Assembly: GCA_035948315.1 (NCBI GenBank)
Contig: DASZJG010000089.1
Span: 186,001 to 250,000, forward strand
Length of the DNA stretch: 64,000 bases
Direction of reading: 5' to 3'
DNA from: CAJCJE01 sp035948315
GTDB lineage: Bacteria > Actinomycetota > Actinomycetes > Mycobacteriales > Pseudonocardiaceae
How positions within the stretch are numbered: the first letter of the stretch is position 1; every line of letters starts with the position of its first letter. Shown here one piece after another: positions 23,648 through 32,394 of this stretch. The notes beneath the pieces are model-generated. The model was not told the DNA's origin and made no database searches. It saw only the letters and a program-made list of their open reading frames with translations. Position numbers and translations under genes: made by a program.

Positions 23648-24502
23648 GTGCACGTGGTGCGGGACGAGTTGCGCGGCGGGTCCGGGGTGCGGCTGGTGGT
23701 GCGCACGGCAGGACCGCTCGACGCGCCGCCGATTGTGCTGGTGCACGGGTGGGCCCAGTCGGGCGCGGTGTTCGCCGCCCAGCTCGGTTCGTCGCTTGTC
23801 GAACGATTCCGGCTGGTCGCGGTCGACCTGCGTGGGCATGGCGAGTCCGAGGTGCCGGACGCGGGCTATGACGATCCGGCGCAGTGGGCCGAGGACATTC
23901 GCGCGGTGCTCGACTATGCGGGGCGGCCCGCGGTGCTCGTCGGGTGGTCGTACGGCGGGCTGGTGATCACCGATTACCTGCGCGTTTTCGGGCAGAGCGG
24001 AGTGGCCGGGCTTGTTTACGTGGGGGCGATCACCGAGTTGGGGCGCGGGCGGCGCGGGGGACGGACGGGGCAGGCGATGCGCGACGCATTGCCGGCCGTG
24101 TTGTCCGAGGATGCCGAGGTCGCGGGCGAGGCGATGCGCGGCTTCGTGACCGGGATGTCCGCTTCGAAGCTGGCCAGCAGGCCCAACGCGCTGGGCACCG
24201 CGTTGTTGGAGGACGCGCTGCGGGTACCCGCCCGGGTGCGTGGTGCGCTGTTCCGCAGGGACGTGAGCAGCGCGGACGTGCTCGCGACGGTGACTGTGCC
24301 GACGCTGGTCGTGCACGGGGACGCGGACGCGGTAGTGGACATCGACGCGGGGCGCTTCACCGCGGAGACGGTGCCGGGGGCGCGGCTGCGGGTGTTCGAG
24401 GGCGTGGGGCACCTGCCGTTCCTGGAGCGGGCGGCCGAGTTCGACGAGTTGCTCGGCGCTTTCGCCGACGAGTGTCAGCAGGTCACGGGAGGGGCGCGAT
24501 GA
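23648..24502 (+). CDS. alpha/beta hydrolase
   Basis: The 284-residue protein shows HGWAQSG (oxyanion region), the nucleophile elbow VGWSYGG (Ser101), the acid in VHGDADAVVD and the histidine in VGHLPF, so the catalytic triad is complete. Esterase, lipase or haloperoxidase-like activity is likely, but the substrate is unknown. The GTG at 23648 starts the gene. Its stop overlaps the mshA ATG (ATGA, 24499-24502), so mshA is translationally coupled to it. Confidence 0.85.
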   Translation: MHVVRDELRGGSGVRLVVRTAGPLDAPPIVLVHGWAQSGAVFAAQLGSSLVERFRLVAVDLRGHGESEVPDAGYDDPAQWAEDIRAVLDYAGRPAVLVGWSYGGLVITDYLRVFGQSGVAGLVYVGAITELGRGRRGGRTGQAMRDALPAVLSEDAEVAGEAMRGFVTGMSASKLASRPNALGTALLEDALRVPARVRGALFRRDVSSADVLATVTVPTLVVHGDADAVVDIDAGRFTAETVPGARLRVFEGVGHLPFLERAAEFDELLGAFADECQQVTGGAR

Positions 24503-25854
24503 GCAGCGGGATCGGCACTGAGCGGGATTCGCTGACCGGCAACCGTCCGCATCGGCTGCACCGGCTCGACCGCAACGGCGGCCGGGTGGCGGTGTTGTCG
24601 CTGCACACGTCCCCGCTGGAGCAGCCGGGCACCGGCGACGCGGGCGGGATGAACGTCTACGTGGTGCAGACCGCGAAGCGGATGGCGCGACTCGGGGTCG
24701 CGGTCGAGATCTTCACCAGGGCGACCTCGTCGGACCTGCCGCCGACCGTGGAACTGGCGGACGGTGTGCTGGTTCGGCACGTGACGGCGGGGCCGTTCGA
24801 GGGGCTGGACAAGAACGAGCTGCCGGCGCAGTTGTGCGCGTTCGCGGCAGGCGTGCTGCGCACCGAGGCCGAGCATTCGCCCGGCTACTACGACGTCGTG
24901 CACTCGCACTACTGGCTTTCCGGCCAGGTCGGTTGGCTGGCCAAGCAGCGCTGGGGCGTGCCGCTGGTGCACACCGCGCACACGCTGGCTCGGGTGAAGA
25001 ACCTGGCGCTCGCGCAGGGCGAGTCGCCGGAGCCCAGGACGCGGGTGATCGGCGAGCAGCAGGTGGTCGACGAGGCCGACCTGCTGATCGCGAACACGAA
25101 CGTCGAGGCGCAACAGCTGATGCGGCTCTATGCGGCCGAACCGGGGCAGGTGCTGACCGTGCCGCCGGGCGTCGATCTGGATACCTTCACGCCGGGCGAT
25201 CAGGACGCGGCGCGCGGTGAGTTGGGGATCGCGCCCGATGCGCTGGTGTTCGCGTTCGTCGGCCGGATCCAGCCACTGAAGGCGCCGGACGTGCTGGTCC
25301 GAGCGGCGGCCGAGCTGGTGCGACGGAGGCCGGAGCTGCGCGAGCGGCTGGTGGTGCTGATCGTCGGTGGCGCGTCGGGGGCCGGGTTGGAGCGGCCGAG
25401 GGCGCTGTCCGAGCTGGCCGCCGAGCTGGGCATCGTCGATCAGGTGCGGTTCCTCCCGCCGCGGCGCGGCGCGGACCTGGCCACGGTGTACCGGGCGGCG
25501 GACGCGGTCGCGGTGCCGAGCCACAGCGAGTCGTTCGGCCTGGTCGCGCTGGAGGCGCAGGCCTGCGGCACGCCGGTGGTCGCGGCCGAGGTCGGCGGGC
25601 TGCCGGTCGCGGTCGCGCACGACAAGTCGGGGCTGCTGGTGCCGGGGCACGACCCGGACCGGTGGGCGGGGGCGCTGGGCATGATCGGGTTGAACCCGCG
25701 GTTGCGGGCCAGGCTGGCGCAGGGCGCGCTCGCGCATGCCCGCTGTTTTTCCTGGGAGCGCACAACCGACGCACTGCTGGAAGGCTATGCACAGGCGGCG
25801 GTGTCCTTCCGTCGCAGCGTGCGTGAGCTGGCCGGTGCGGAGGTGGCGGTGTGA
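24499..25854 (+). CDS. mshA: D-inositol-3-phosphate glycosyltransferase
   Basis: The 451-residue GT-B enzyme carries MshA signatures: RVAVLSLHTSPLEQPGTGDA, DAGGMNVYVVQTAKRMARLG, YDVVHSHYWLSGQVGWLAK, FVGRIQPLKAPDVLVRAAAE and the donor motif SHSESFGLVALEAQACGTPV. It transfers GlcNAc from UDP-GlcNAc to 1L-myo-inositol-1-phosphate, the first step of mycothiol synthesis. Mycothiol is the main thiol of actinobacteria. The start overlaps the hydrolase stop, and the YbjN-like gene begins directly after its stop codon, giving a three-gene operon. Confidence 0.97.
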   Translation: MSSGIGTERDSLTGNRPHRLHRLDRNGGRVAVLSLHTSPLEQPGTGDAGGMNVYVVQTAKRMARLGVAVEIFTRATSSDLPPTVELADGVLVRHVTAGPFEGLDKNELPAQLCAFAAGVLRTEAEHSPGYYDVVHSHYWLSGQVGWLAKQRWGVPLVHTAHTLARVKNLALAQGESPEPRTRVIGEQQVVDEADLLIANTNVEAQQLMRLYAAEPGQVLTVPPGVDLDTFTPGDQDAARGELGIAPDALVFAFVGRIQPLKAPDVLVRAAAELVRRRPELRERLVVLIVGGASGAGLERPRALSELAAELGIVDQVRFLPPRRGADLATVYRAADAVAVPSHSESFGLVALEAQACGTPVVAAEVGGLPVAVAHDKSGLLVPGHDPDRWAGALGMIGLNPRLRARLAQGALAHARCFSWERTTDALLEGYAQAAVSFRRSVRELAGAEVAV

Positions 25855-26370
25855 ATGACTGATGTCGTGGATGCGCTGGACAAGCTGATCGCGGACACGT
25901 TGGCCGAACGCGAACTGACCTACCAGCGCAAGGAGCCGGGCAAGTTCTTCGTGTCGCTGCCCGGGATCAAGAAGTTGCAGACGAATTGCTGGCTGATCGC
26001 GAGCCGGCATTCGTTCGTGGTCGAGGCGTTCGTGTGCCGACGACCGGACGAGGCGCACGCCGAGGTCTACGGTTTTCTGCTGCGCCGCAACGCCAAGCTC
26101 TACGGGGTGCACTACACCATCGACTCGATGGGCGACATCTATCTGCTCGGCCGGATCAGCCCGGACCTGATCAGCGCGGATGAGCTGGACCGGTTGCTCG
26201 GCCAGGTGTTGGAGGCCGCCGACGGCGATTTCAACACGCTGCTGGAAATCGGTTTCGCCGGTTCGATCCGGCGCGAATGGGATTGGCGGGTCTCGCGCGG
26301 CGAGTCGTTGGCGAACCTGCAGGCCTTCCGGCATCTGATCGAACCGTCGAGCGACGAAGCGCAATCGTGA
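25855..26370 (+). CDS. YbjN-domain protein
   Basis: The 171-residue protein follows mshA without a gap (TGA then ATG). It has the alpha-beta YbjN fold, related to type III secretion chaperones: LTYQRKEPGKFFVSLPGIKK, SFVVEAFVCRRPDEAHAEVY and LHYTIDSMGDIYLLGRISPD-like segments. The same gene follows mshA in mycobacteria (Rv0487, from memory). Its role is not known. The constant linkage suggests a function tied to mycothiol formation or its regulation. Confidence 0.88.
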   Translation: MTDVVDALDKLIADTLAERELTYQRKEPGKFFVSLPGIKKLQTNCWLIASRHSFVVEAFVCRRPDEAHAEVYGFLLRRNAKLYGVHYTIDSMGDIYLLGRISPDLISADELDRLLGQVLEAADGDFNTLLEIGFAGSIRREWDWRVSRGESLANLQAFRHLIEPSSDEAQS

Positions 26371-26469
26371 TCTGAATCCAGCCAACCGGCGGTCGACGAA
26401 CTCCCGTCCAGACAGCGAACGCCGTTCGACCAACGAACGGGCGTACTGGGGTTTGGCCAAGGGGAGTGA

Positions 26470-27375
26470 ATGCACATGCGACAACGCGTCGTGTTGGCGC
26501 TCGGCGCCACCATGCTGGTCGGATTGCTGGCGGGTTGTTCGGCCGCGAGCACCGATTCCGGTGCGTCGGCCGGATTGCCGGACAACGCGGCGGTGCCGGC
26601 GCAGGGGGGTGCCAATGCGAACAGTCCGGCCGGCGGAGGTGCCAGCAGCGATAGCAGTGGCAAGTCGACCGGGGCGCGGGGCGACGCGCCCGCGATACCT
26701 TCCGTGCCAACGGGTAGACAGGTCATTCGCACCGCGACCGTTGCCATGACGACGAACAACGTGCCGACCGCGGCGGCCCGCGTGGAACAGGTCGCGACCG
26801 GCGTCGGCGGTTATCTCAGCGGGGAGAACGTGGATGGCGACACCGCGACGGTGACGCTGTCCGTGCCACAGGCCCAATTGGACGGTGTGCTGCTCGCGCT
26901 GGCGAAGCTGGGCACGGTGACCAGCCAACAACAGCAATCCCAGGACGTGACCGACCAGCTTGTCGACGTGTCCAGCCGGATCGCCACCCAGCAGGCGAGC
27001 GTGGCCAGGGTGCGCCAACTGCTCAGCCAGGCCAACTCGATCTCGGACATCGTGCAGATCGAGGGCGAGCTGACCAGCCGCGAGTCCGACCTGGAGTCGA
27101 TGGAGCGCCAGCAGGCGGAACTCTCCGGCCAGGTGGCCGTGTCCACGGTGAATGTGCAGCTGACCAAGGTGACTCCGCCGCCGCCCGTGCAGGCTGCCGG
27201 GCCGGCGCCGGGATTCGGCAGCGGCATCTCGGGCGGCTGGCACGCGCTGGGCGAGACCGTGCGGGTGGTGTTGCTGGCCTTCGGCGCGGCACTGCCGTTC
27301 CTGCTCGGGATCGGGATCCCGGTGCTGGCGGTGCTGTGGGTGCTGCGCAGGCGACGGACCGCGAAGGCCAGTTGA
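26470..27375 (+). CDS. DUF4349 lipoprotein with C-terminal membrane anchor
   Basis: The 301-residue protein starts with a lipoprotein signal peptide, VVLALGATMLVGLLAGCSAA, with the lipobox LLAGC. A Ser/Gly/Ala-rich linker, a beta-rich domain (RQVIRTATVAMTTNNVPTAA onward), a coiled coil (about 150-215, RIATQQASVARVRQLLSQAN) and one membrane helix near the C-terminus follow before RRRRTAKAS-type basic residues. This is the DUF4349 layout. The function is unknown, possibly mechanical or envelope sensing. ATG 26476 is an equally good start, as AAGGGGAG ends 3 nt before 26470. Confidence 0.8.
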   Translation: MHMRQRVVLALGATMLVGLLAGCSAASTDSGASAGLPDNAAVPAQGGANANSPAGGGASSDSSGKSTGARGDAPAIPSVPTGRQVIRTATVAMTTNNVPTAAARVEQVATGVGGYLSGENVDGDTATVTLSVPQAQLDGVLLALAKLGTVTSQQQQSQDVTDQLVDVSSRIATQQASVARVRQLLSQANSISDIVQIEGELTSRESDLESMERQQAELSGQVAVSTVNVQLTKVTPPPPVQAAGPAPGFGSGISGGWHALGETVRVVLLAFGAALPFLLGIGIPVLAVLWVLRRRRTAKAS

Positions 27376-27850
27376 TCAACGGTCCGTGGCGGTTGATGCG
27401 CGCTGCGTGATGAGCGGAGAGTGCGGGGCGGCTTGGGAAAGGGAGGGGATTCGCAAACCCAAACCGCCCCGCGTCGGCTCCCCGCCGTCGACAGCTTCAG
27501 GCGGGGGGACCTCGTGCTGTTCGGCGGGTAGCGGCTCGACGGGGACGAACCGCTCGCACTCGTGGTCAGCCCGGGGAGTGCGTGGGTGCCGAGCTGACCT
27601 GAGCGTTGTCAACTTCTCAGAATGAAGGACACGACACAAGGCCGCTGATTAATTCAATACGGTGAATATGCCCGTATTTGGTAACGGTTTGGTATCGGCT
27701 GTGCCGTCTGGGGTAGTCGAATGTGGCGTCCGTCACTGTGACTCAGGCCATCGGATGACCCCGTACCGGTGAGCATCGGCGAATAACTCATCGATTCGGT
27801 GTACGTGAGGGCACAGTCGGTCCGCAGGTGGGTTCTGGCAGGCTCAGGGC
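27376..27850. other. intergenic region with hairpin, no recognised gene
   Basis: This 475-bp stretch begins with a terminator-like hairpin (27423-27472). A protein-like segment near 27500-27595 (DGDEPLALVVSPGSAWV on the + strand) is interrupted by stops and matches nothing I recognise. The rest, more AT-rich around 27600-27700, probably holds the gpmA promoter. A CAGGCT box (27839-27844) lies six bases before the gpmA ATG. Confidence 0.45.
27423..27472 (+). terminator. terminator hairpin after the DUF4349 gene
   Basis: GGGGCGGCTTGGG (27425-27437) pairs with CCCAAACCGCCCC (27458-27470) at 12 of 13 positions, extended by two more pairs on the outside. The loop is 20 nt. Confidence 0.6.
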
Positions 27851-28627
27851 ATGACTGAATCGAACTCACCGGCTACGAGGACCGGGATCGGCACGTTGGT
27901 GCTGCTCCGACACGGCGAAAGCGTGTGGAACGCGGAGAACCTGTTCACCGGATGGGTGGACGTAGCCCTGTCCGAGCAGGGCGTCAGGGAGGCGACGCGG
28001 GGCGGCGCGCTGCTGCGCGAGGCCGGCATCTTCCCCGACCTGCTGCACACCTCGGTGCTGCGCAGGGCCATCTCGACCGCGCAGATCTCGCTGGACGGCG
28101 TGGACCGGCACTGGATTCCGGTGCGGCGCAGCTGGCGGCTCAACGAGCGGCACTACGGCGCGCTCCAGGGCAAGAACAAGAAGCAAACGCTTGCTGAGTA
28201 CGGCGAGGAGCAGTTCATGCTCTGGCGCCGTTCCTACGACACCCCGCCGCCGCCGATCGAGCTGGGCAGCGAGTACAGCCAGGACGGCGACGCGCGCTAC
28301 GCCGGTCTCGGCGCTGACCTGCCGCGCACCGAATGCCTTGCCGACGTGGTCGTGCGGCTGCTGCCCTACTGGGAGTCCTCGATCGTGCCGGACCTGCGCA
28401 CCGGCGCGACCGTGCTGGTCGCCGCGCATGGCAACTCGCTGCGCGCGCTGGTGAAGCACCTGGACGGGATCAGCGAGGACGCCATCGCCAAGCTGAACAT
28501 CCCGACCGGCATCCCGTTGCGCTACGACCTCGACGAGAACCTCAAGCCGCTCAACCCGGGCGGCACCTACCTCGACCCGGACGCGGCGGCGGAGGCCATC
28601 AAGGCCGTCGCCAACCAGGGTCGCTGA
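27851..28627 (+). CDS. gpmA: 2,3-bisphosphoglycerate-dependent phosphoglycerate mutase
   Basis: The 258-residue enzyme has the phosphohistidine motif LVLLRHGESVWNAENLFTGW (His21), RAISTAQI, the glutamate in WRLNERHYGALQG, and the second histidine in VAAHGNSLRALVKHL. It interconverts 3- and 2-phosphoglycerate in glycolysis and gluconeogenesis. It precedes senX3-regX3 in mycobacteria as well (Rv0489). Here an aldo/keto reductase and its regulator are inserted between them. It converges on the LuxR-like regulator with one nucleotide between stop codons. Confidence 0.96.
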   Translation: MTESNSPATRTGIGTLVLLRHGESVWNAENLFTGWVDVALSEQGVREATRGGALLREAGIFPDLLHTSVLRRAISTAQISLDGVDRHWIPVRRSWRLNERHYGALQGKNKKQTLAEYGEEQFMLWRRSYDTPPPPIELGSEYSQDGDARYAGLGADLPRTECLADVVVRLLPYWESSIVPDLRTGATVLVAAHGNSLRALVKHLDGISEDAIAKLNIPTGIPLRYDLDENLKPLNPGGTYLDPDAAAEAIKAVANQGR

Positions 28628-28628
28628 G

Positions 28629-29321
28629 TCAGACCCGCAGGCCCAGTTCTCGCGCCCGGACGCCGGCCTGGAAGCGAGAACTGGCGCCGAGCAGCTCCAT
28701 CAGCTCGGCCACCCGGCGCCGATACGTGCGCACGGACAGGCCGAGCTGTCGGGCCGCCGTCTCGTCCTTCTGTCCCGCGGACAGCGAACGCAGGATGGTC
28801 AGGCCGTGTTCGTCGATCGCGGGCGCCTGCGCGGCCTCGTGCTCGGCCAGGTCGGTCGCGGCCTGCCAGGCGCCGAGCACCAGGCTGCGCACGTTGTCGA
28901 CCACGTCCGGCACGGTGATCACGCTGAAGTCCCGCGCGGCACCGGAACCGGCGCCGGCCAGGACGGCGATCCGGCCGTCCACGATGATCGTCTCGTGTGG
29001 CAGCGTCGCCGTGCTGATCCGCACCCGCGCGCCGACCGTCGCGATCGCCCGCACGTGCCCGGCCCCGACCGGATCGCTCAGCGCCGAGGCGTTGAACAGC
29101 TTGTATATCCGGACTCCCGCGTCGATCGACTCGGTGGCCTGCGCGAGCGCCCCGCTCTGCGGGTTGAGCGTCGACCAGGTCGACATGTCGACTGCCGCGC
29201 AGATGAACTCCGACGTCGGTCGCATCAGGTGACCGGCACGCGCCTTCAACTCGGCCGTACCGTGCAGGGTGATCACCTGGCCGGCCAGCGTCGGCGGGCG
29301 GGTGATGGGCGCCGTGGTCAT
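28629..29321 (-). CDS. LuxR-type HTH transcriptional regulator
   Basis: The 230-residue protein has a C-terminal GerE/LuxR helix-turn-helix (ILRSLSAGQKDETAARQLGL then SVRTYRRRVAELMELLGASS). The N-terminal region of about 160 residues resembles the TrmB/phospholipase-D-like sensor of short actinobacterial LuxR regulators (IDAGVRIYKLFNASALSD). ATG 29321 is taken as start. An extension to 29357 would lie in the intergenic operator region. It is divergent from the aldo/keto reductase, and an 18-bp palindrome lies between them, 30 bp upstream of its start, so it probably controls both genes. Confidence 0.8.
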   Translation of the reverse strand: MTTAPITRPPTLAGQVITLHGTAELKARAGHLMRPTSEFICAAVDMSTWSTLNPQSGALAQATESIDAGVRIYKLFNASALSDPVGAGHVRAIATVGARVRISTATLPHETIIVDGRIAVLAGAGSGAARDFSVITVPDVVDNVRSLVLGAWQAATDLAEHEAAQAPAIDEHGLTILRSLSAGQKDETAARQLGLSVRTYRRRVAELMELLGASSRFQAGVRARELGLRV

Positions 29322-29350
29322 CACCGCCAGTGTCCTGGCGCGGGCCGGAC

Positions 29351-29368
29351 CTGGCAACTAGTTGCCAG
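29351..29368. promoter_or_regulatory. 18-bp perfect palindrome between divergent regulator and reductase
   Basis: CTGGCAACTAGTTGCCAG is a perfect palindrome placed in the 86-bp gap between the LuxR-type regulator and the aldo/keto reductase. Its AT-rich centre contrasts with the surrounding sequence, as expected of an operator. Confidence 0.7.
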
Positions 29369-29407
29369 CGGGGTGCGGGCCAGGCCGGGCACGGCTGGAC
29401 TGGACGT

Positions 29408-30292
29408 ATGACTTCCGCAGATCTCGATGCCGCCGCAGGCGGTACCTGGCAGTTCGACGGCGACGGCCGCACCGTCACCCGGATGGGTTACGGCGCGATG
29501 CAGCTCGCCGGACCCGGCGTGTTCGGCCCGCCCGCGAACCGGGACAACTCGCTCGCCGTGCTGCGTCGCGTCGTCGAACTCGGCATCACGCACATCGACA
29601 CCAGCGACTTCTACGGCCCGTACGTGGTGAACGAGCTGATCAGGGAGGCGCTGCACCCGTACCCGGCGAACCTGGTGCTGGTCACCAAGGTCGGCGCGCG
29701 CCGCGACGAACAGGGCGGCTGGCTGGAGGCGTTCGAGCCGAACGAGCTGGGCAAGGCCGTCGAGGACAACCTCGCCCACCTGGGCATCGACACCATCGAC
29801 CTGGTCAACCTGCGCATGCCCGGTCTGGCGGGGCCCGAGGAGCGGGAGATCGGCAAGCAGTTCGAGACCCTCGCCGACCTGCGCGAACGGGGCCTGATCC
29901 GGCACCTCGGCCTGAGCAACGCGACGATCGCGCAGGTCGAGGCCGCGCGGGCGATCGCGCCGGTCGCGCAGGTCCAGAACGCGTTCAACGTGGTGGACCG
30001 AGGCAACGCCGCCATGGTCGAGTACTGCGCCGCGCAGGGCATCGCCTACGTGCCGTTCTTCCCGCTCGGCAGCGCGTTCCGGCCGATGAGCTCCGACGTC
30101 CTCAGCGCGGTCGCGGCTCGGCGCGGGGCCACCGTCCAGCAGATCGCGCTCGCCTGGCTGCTGGCCCGCTCCCCGTCGATTCTGCTCATTCCGGGCACAT
30201 CCTCCGTTGCCCATCTCGAGCAGAACGTGGCCGCGGCGAACACCGTCTTGACCGAAGATGACCTGGCCCAACTCGACACGATCGAAAACTGA
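29408..30292 (+). CDS. aldo/keto reductase
   Basis: The 294-residue TIM-barrel protein contains RMGYGAMQLAGPGVFGPP, the catalytic tyrosine region HIDTSDFYGPYVVNELIREA (Asp, Tyr), the lysine in LVLVTKVG and the NADPH-binding end LLIPGTSSVAHLEQN. The otherwise conserved catalytic histidine position reads LVNLRMPG (usually LyyxHRPD-like), so the His is replaced by Asn/Arg. Such substitutions occur in the AKR13-type group related to pyridoxal reductase. It is divergent from the LuxR-type regulator. ATG 29408 is chosen because homologues start shortly before the first strand. Confidence 0.88.
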   Translation: MTSADLDAAAGGTWQFDGDGRTVTRMGYGAMQLAGPGVFGPPANRDNSLAVLRRVVELGITHIDTSDFYGPYVVNELIREALHPYPANLVLVTKVGARRDEQGGWLEAFEPNELGKAVEDNLAHLGIDTIDLVNLRMPGLAGPEEREIGKQFETLADLRERGLIRHLGLSNATIAQVEAARAIAPVAQVQNAFNVVDRGNAAMVEYCAAQGIAYVPFFPLGSAFRPMSSDVLSAVAARRGATVQQIALAWLLARSPSILLIPGTSSVAHLEQNVAAANTVLTEDDLAQLDTIEN

Positions 30293-30306
30293 ATTTTCAC
30301 TCGTTA

Positions 30307-30335
30307 GGTGAACGGCGGCCAACCGAACGTGGAAC
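30307..30335 (+). promoter_or_regulatory. possible PHO-box-like repeats upstream of senX3
   Basis: GGTGAAC (30307-30313) followed at about 11-bp periods by GCCAACC and GTGGAAC resembles, on the minus strand, degenerate GTTCACC direct repeats of the PhoP/RegX3 type. The match is partial. Confidence 0.3.
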
Positions 30336-30419
30336 AACCCGTTTCTACGGTGTCAGCGCCATCACGGTTGGCCGTTGCACACTAGGTGATCAGGGGGATC
30401 AGCTGCTTACCATGCGCCC

Positions 30420-31670
30420 GTGACTGTTTCGGGGTGGATTGCCCTGGCAGCCGGCTGCGCGCTGGCTGGCCTGCTGACCGGCTTTTTCCTCGGTCGCTCC
30501 CGCACCAGTCGCACCCCCAGATCGGAGACCGGGCTCACCGTCGCCCAGCTCATGCAGCGCGTGCTGGACTCCAGCCACAACGGGGTCGCCGTGCTCAACG
30601 AGTGGGGCGACGTCGTGCTGCACAATCCGCAGGCCGAGGCCCTGGGGGTGGTGCGAAGCAACCAGGCGGACGCGCGGGCGCGCAAGGCGGCCGAGGTGGT
30701 CCGGGCGACCGGGCGGGTGGTCGAGGTCGACCTCTCGCCGCTGGAGGCGCACGGCAGGCTGCCCGCGGCCATCCGCGCCGAGGTGCGGCCGCTCGCCGAC
30801 TCGTTCACCGTGCTCGACGCGGCCGACGAGTCCGACGCGGTGCGGCTGGAGGCCACCCGGCGCGACTTCGTCGCCAACGTCAGCCACGAGCTGAAGACCC
30901 CGGTCGGCGCGCTGGCGCTGCTCGCCGAGGCCGTGCTGGACGCCTCGGACGAGCCGGTCGAGGTGCGACGATTTTCCGCGAAAATCGTTCATGAAGCCAC
31001 CCGACTGGGCACTCTGGTCACGGAACTGATCGCGCTGTCCAGGCTGCAGGGCGCCGAGCGGCTGCCCGAACTGGCCCCGGTGGAGGTCGACGAGGTGGTC
31101 ATCGAGGCGCTCGGCCGCTCCAAGCTGGTCGCCGAGTCCACCGGCATCGAGGTCACCACCGACGGGTCGAGCGAGCTCGTCGTCGACGGTGACCGGACGC
31201 TGCTGGTGACCGCGCTGTCCAACCTCATCGACAACGCGATCGCCTACTCCTCGCCCGGCGCCCCGGTGTCGATCAGCAGGCGCGCCATGGACCGGTTCGT
31301 GGAGATCGCCGTCACCGACCGCGGCATCGGCATCGCCGAGGAACACCAGCAGCGCGTCTTCGAGCGGTTCTTCCGGGTCGACCCGGCCCGCTCCCGCGCC
31401 ACCGGCGGCACCGGGCTCGGCCTGGCCATCGTCAAGCACGTCGCCGCCAACCACGGCGGCGAGGTGCGGCTGTGGAGCCAGCCCGGCGTCGGCTCCACCT
31501 TCACCTTGCGCATCCCGGCCGCCGCGGGGCGCTACCCGGCGCCCGGCGCGGTGCCCACCCAGGCTTCGGCCGACCAAGCCGAATATCCCGACCTCGCGAA
31601 GAATCCCAACGCAGGCGAACCCCTACCGGGAACATTCACCCGTCGGATCACCCATGGAGGACAGCCGTGA
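30420..31670 (+). CDS. senX3: phosphate-responsive sensor histidine kinase
   Basis: The 416-residue kinase has one or two N-terminal membrane segments (WIALAAGCALAGLLTGFFLG, about 6-25), a PAS domain (about 40-135), the HisKA box DFVANVSHELKTPVGAL with His156, and HATPase motifs NLIDNAIAYSSPG (N), VTDRGIGI (G1) and GGTGLGLAIVKH (G2). It is the SenX3/PhoR orthologue sensing phosphate limitation together with the Pst system. GTG 30420 lies six bases after TACCAT, suggesting a leaderless mRNA. Its stop overlaps the regX3 start (GTGA). The C-terminal 55 residues after the ATPase domain are non-conserved. Confidence 0.95.
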   Translation: MTVSGWIALAAGCALAGLLTGFFLGRSRTSRTPRSETGLTVAQLMQRVLDSSHNGVAVLNEWGDVVLHNPQAEALGVVRSNQADARARKAAEVVRATGRVVEVDLSPLEAHGRLPAAIRAEVRPLADSFTVLDAADESDAVRLEATRRDFVANVSHELKTPVGALALLAEAVLDASDEPVEVRRFSAKIVHEATRLGTLVTELIALSRLQGAERLPELAPVEVDEVVIEALGRSKLVAESTGIEVTTDGSSELVVDGDRTLLVTALSNLIDNAIAYSSPGAPVSISRRAMDRFVEIAVTDRGIGIAEEHQQRVFERFFRVDPARSRATGGTGLGLAIVKHVAANHGGEVRLWSQPGVGSTFTLRIPAAAGRYPAPGAVPTQASADQAEYPDLAKNPNAGEPLPGTFTRRITHGGQP

Positions 31671-32356
31671 CGCGCGTTTTGATCGTCGAGGACGAGGAGT
31701 CCTTCGCCGACCCACTCGCCTTCCTGCTGCGCAAGGAAGGCTTCACCACGGCGGTCGCGGCGACCGGACAGGACGCTCTGCAGGAGTTCGACCGCAACGG
31801 CGCGGACATCGTGCTGCTGGACCTGATGCTGCCCGGCATGAGCGGCACCGACGTGTGCAAGGCGCTGCGCCAGCGCTCCGCCGTCCCGGTGATCATGGTC
31901 ACCGCGCGGGACGGCGAGATCGACAAGGTCGTCGGCCTCGAACTCGGCGCCGACGACTACGTCACCAAGCCCTATTCGGCGCGTGAGCTGATCGCCCGGG
32001 TACGCGCGGTGCTGCGGCGCGGCGGCGAGACCGGAGTGGACGCCGAGCTCCAGCCGCAGGTGTTGGCCGCGGGACCGGTCCGGATGGACGTCGAGCGGCA
32101 CGTGGTCACCGTGGACGGCGTCGAGGTGCCGCTCCCGCTCAAGGAGTTCGACCTCCTCGAGTACCTGCTGCGCAACGTCGGCCGGGTGCTCACCCGCGGT
32201 CAGCTGATCGACCGCGTGTGGGGGGCCGACTACGTAGGCGACACGAAGACCCTGGATGTGCACGTCAAGCGCCTGCGCTCGAAGATCGAACCCGATCCTT
32301 CCGCCCCCGCGCACCTGGTGACCGTGCGTGGGCTTGGCTACAAGTTCGAGTCCTGA
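31667..32356 (+). CDS. regX3: OmpR-family response regulator
   Basis: The 229-residue regulator has a receiver domain with Asp9/Glu10, phospho-acceptor Asp52 (VLLDLMLPGMSG) and Lys101 (VTKPYS), and a C-terminal winged helix (TRGQLIDRVWGADYVGDTKT, VKRLRSKIE, TVRGLGYKF). It is the partner of SenX3 and directs phosphate-starvation genes in actinobacteria. The GTG at 31667 overlaps the senX3 stop and follows GGAGG (31656-31660). Confidence 0.96.
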   Translation: MTRVLIVEDEESFADPLAFLLRKEGFTTAVAATGQDALQEFDRNGADIVLLDLMLPGMSGTDVCKALRQRSAVPVIMVTARDGEIDKVVGLELGADDYVTKPYSARELIARVRAVLRRGGETGVDAELQPQVLAAGPVRMDVERHVVTVDGVEVPLPLKEFDLLEYLLRNVGRVLTRGQLIDRVWGADYVGDTKTLDVHVKRLRSKIEPDPSAPAHLVTVRGLGYKFES

Positions 32357-32394
32357 GCGATTCCGCCGAGCTTCCCCCGGTACCGTTTGGCCTC

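Noticed and set aside
24475..27243. A 922-codon minus-strand frame across mshA
   Set aside because: It is antisense to three well-supported genes and has the composition of a shadow frame.
27480..27600. Decayed protein-coding segment
   Set aside because: A few codons look protein-like (DGDEPLALVVSPGSAWV), but stops interrupt both ends and no family is recognised.
30412..30423. Three-codon upstream frame before senX3 (ATG CGC CCG TGA)
   Set aside because: The ATG overlaps the proposed -10 box and would lie upstream of the transcription start.
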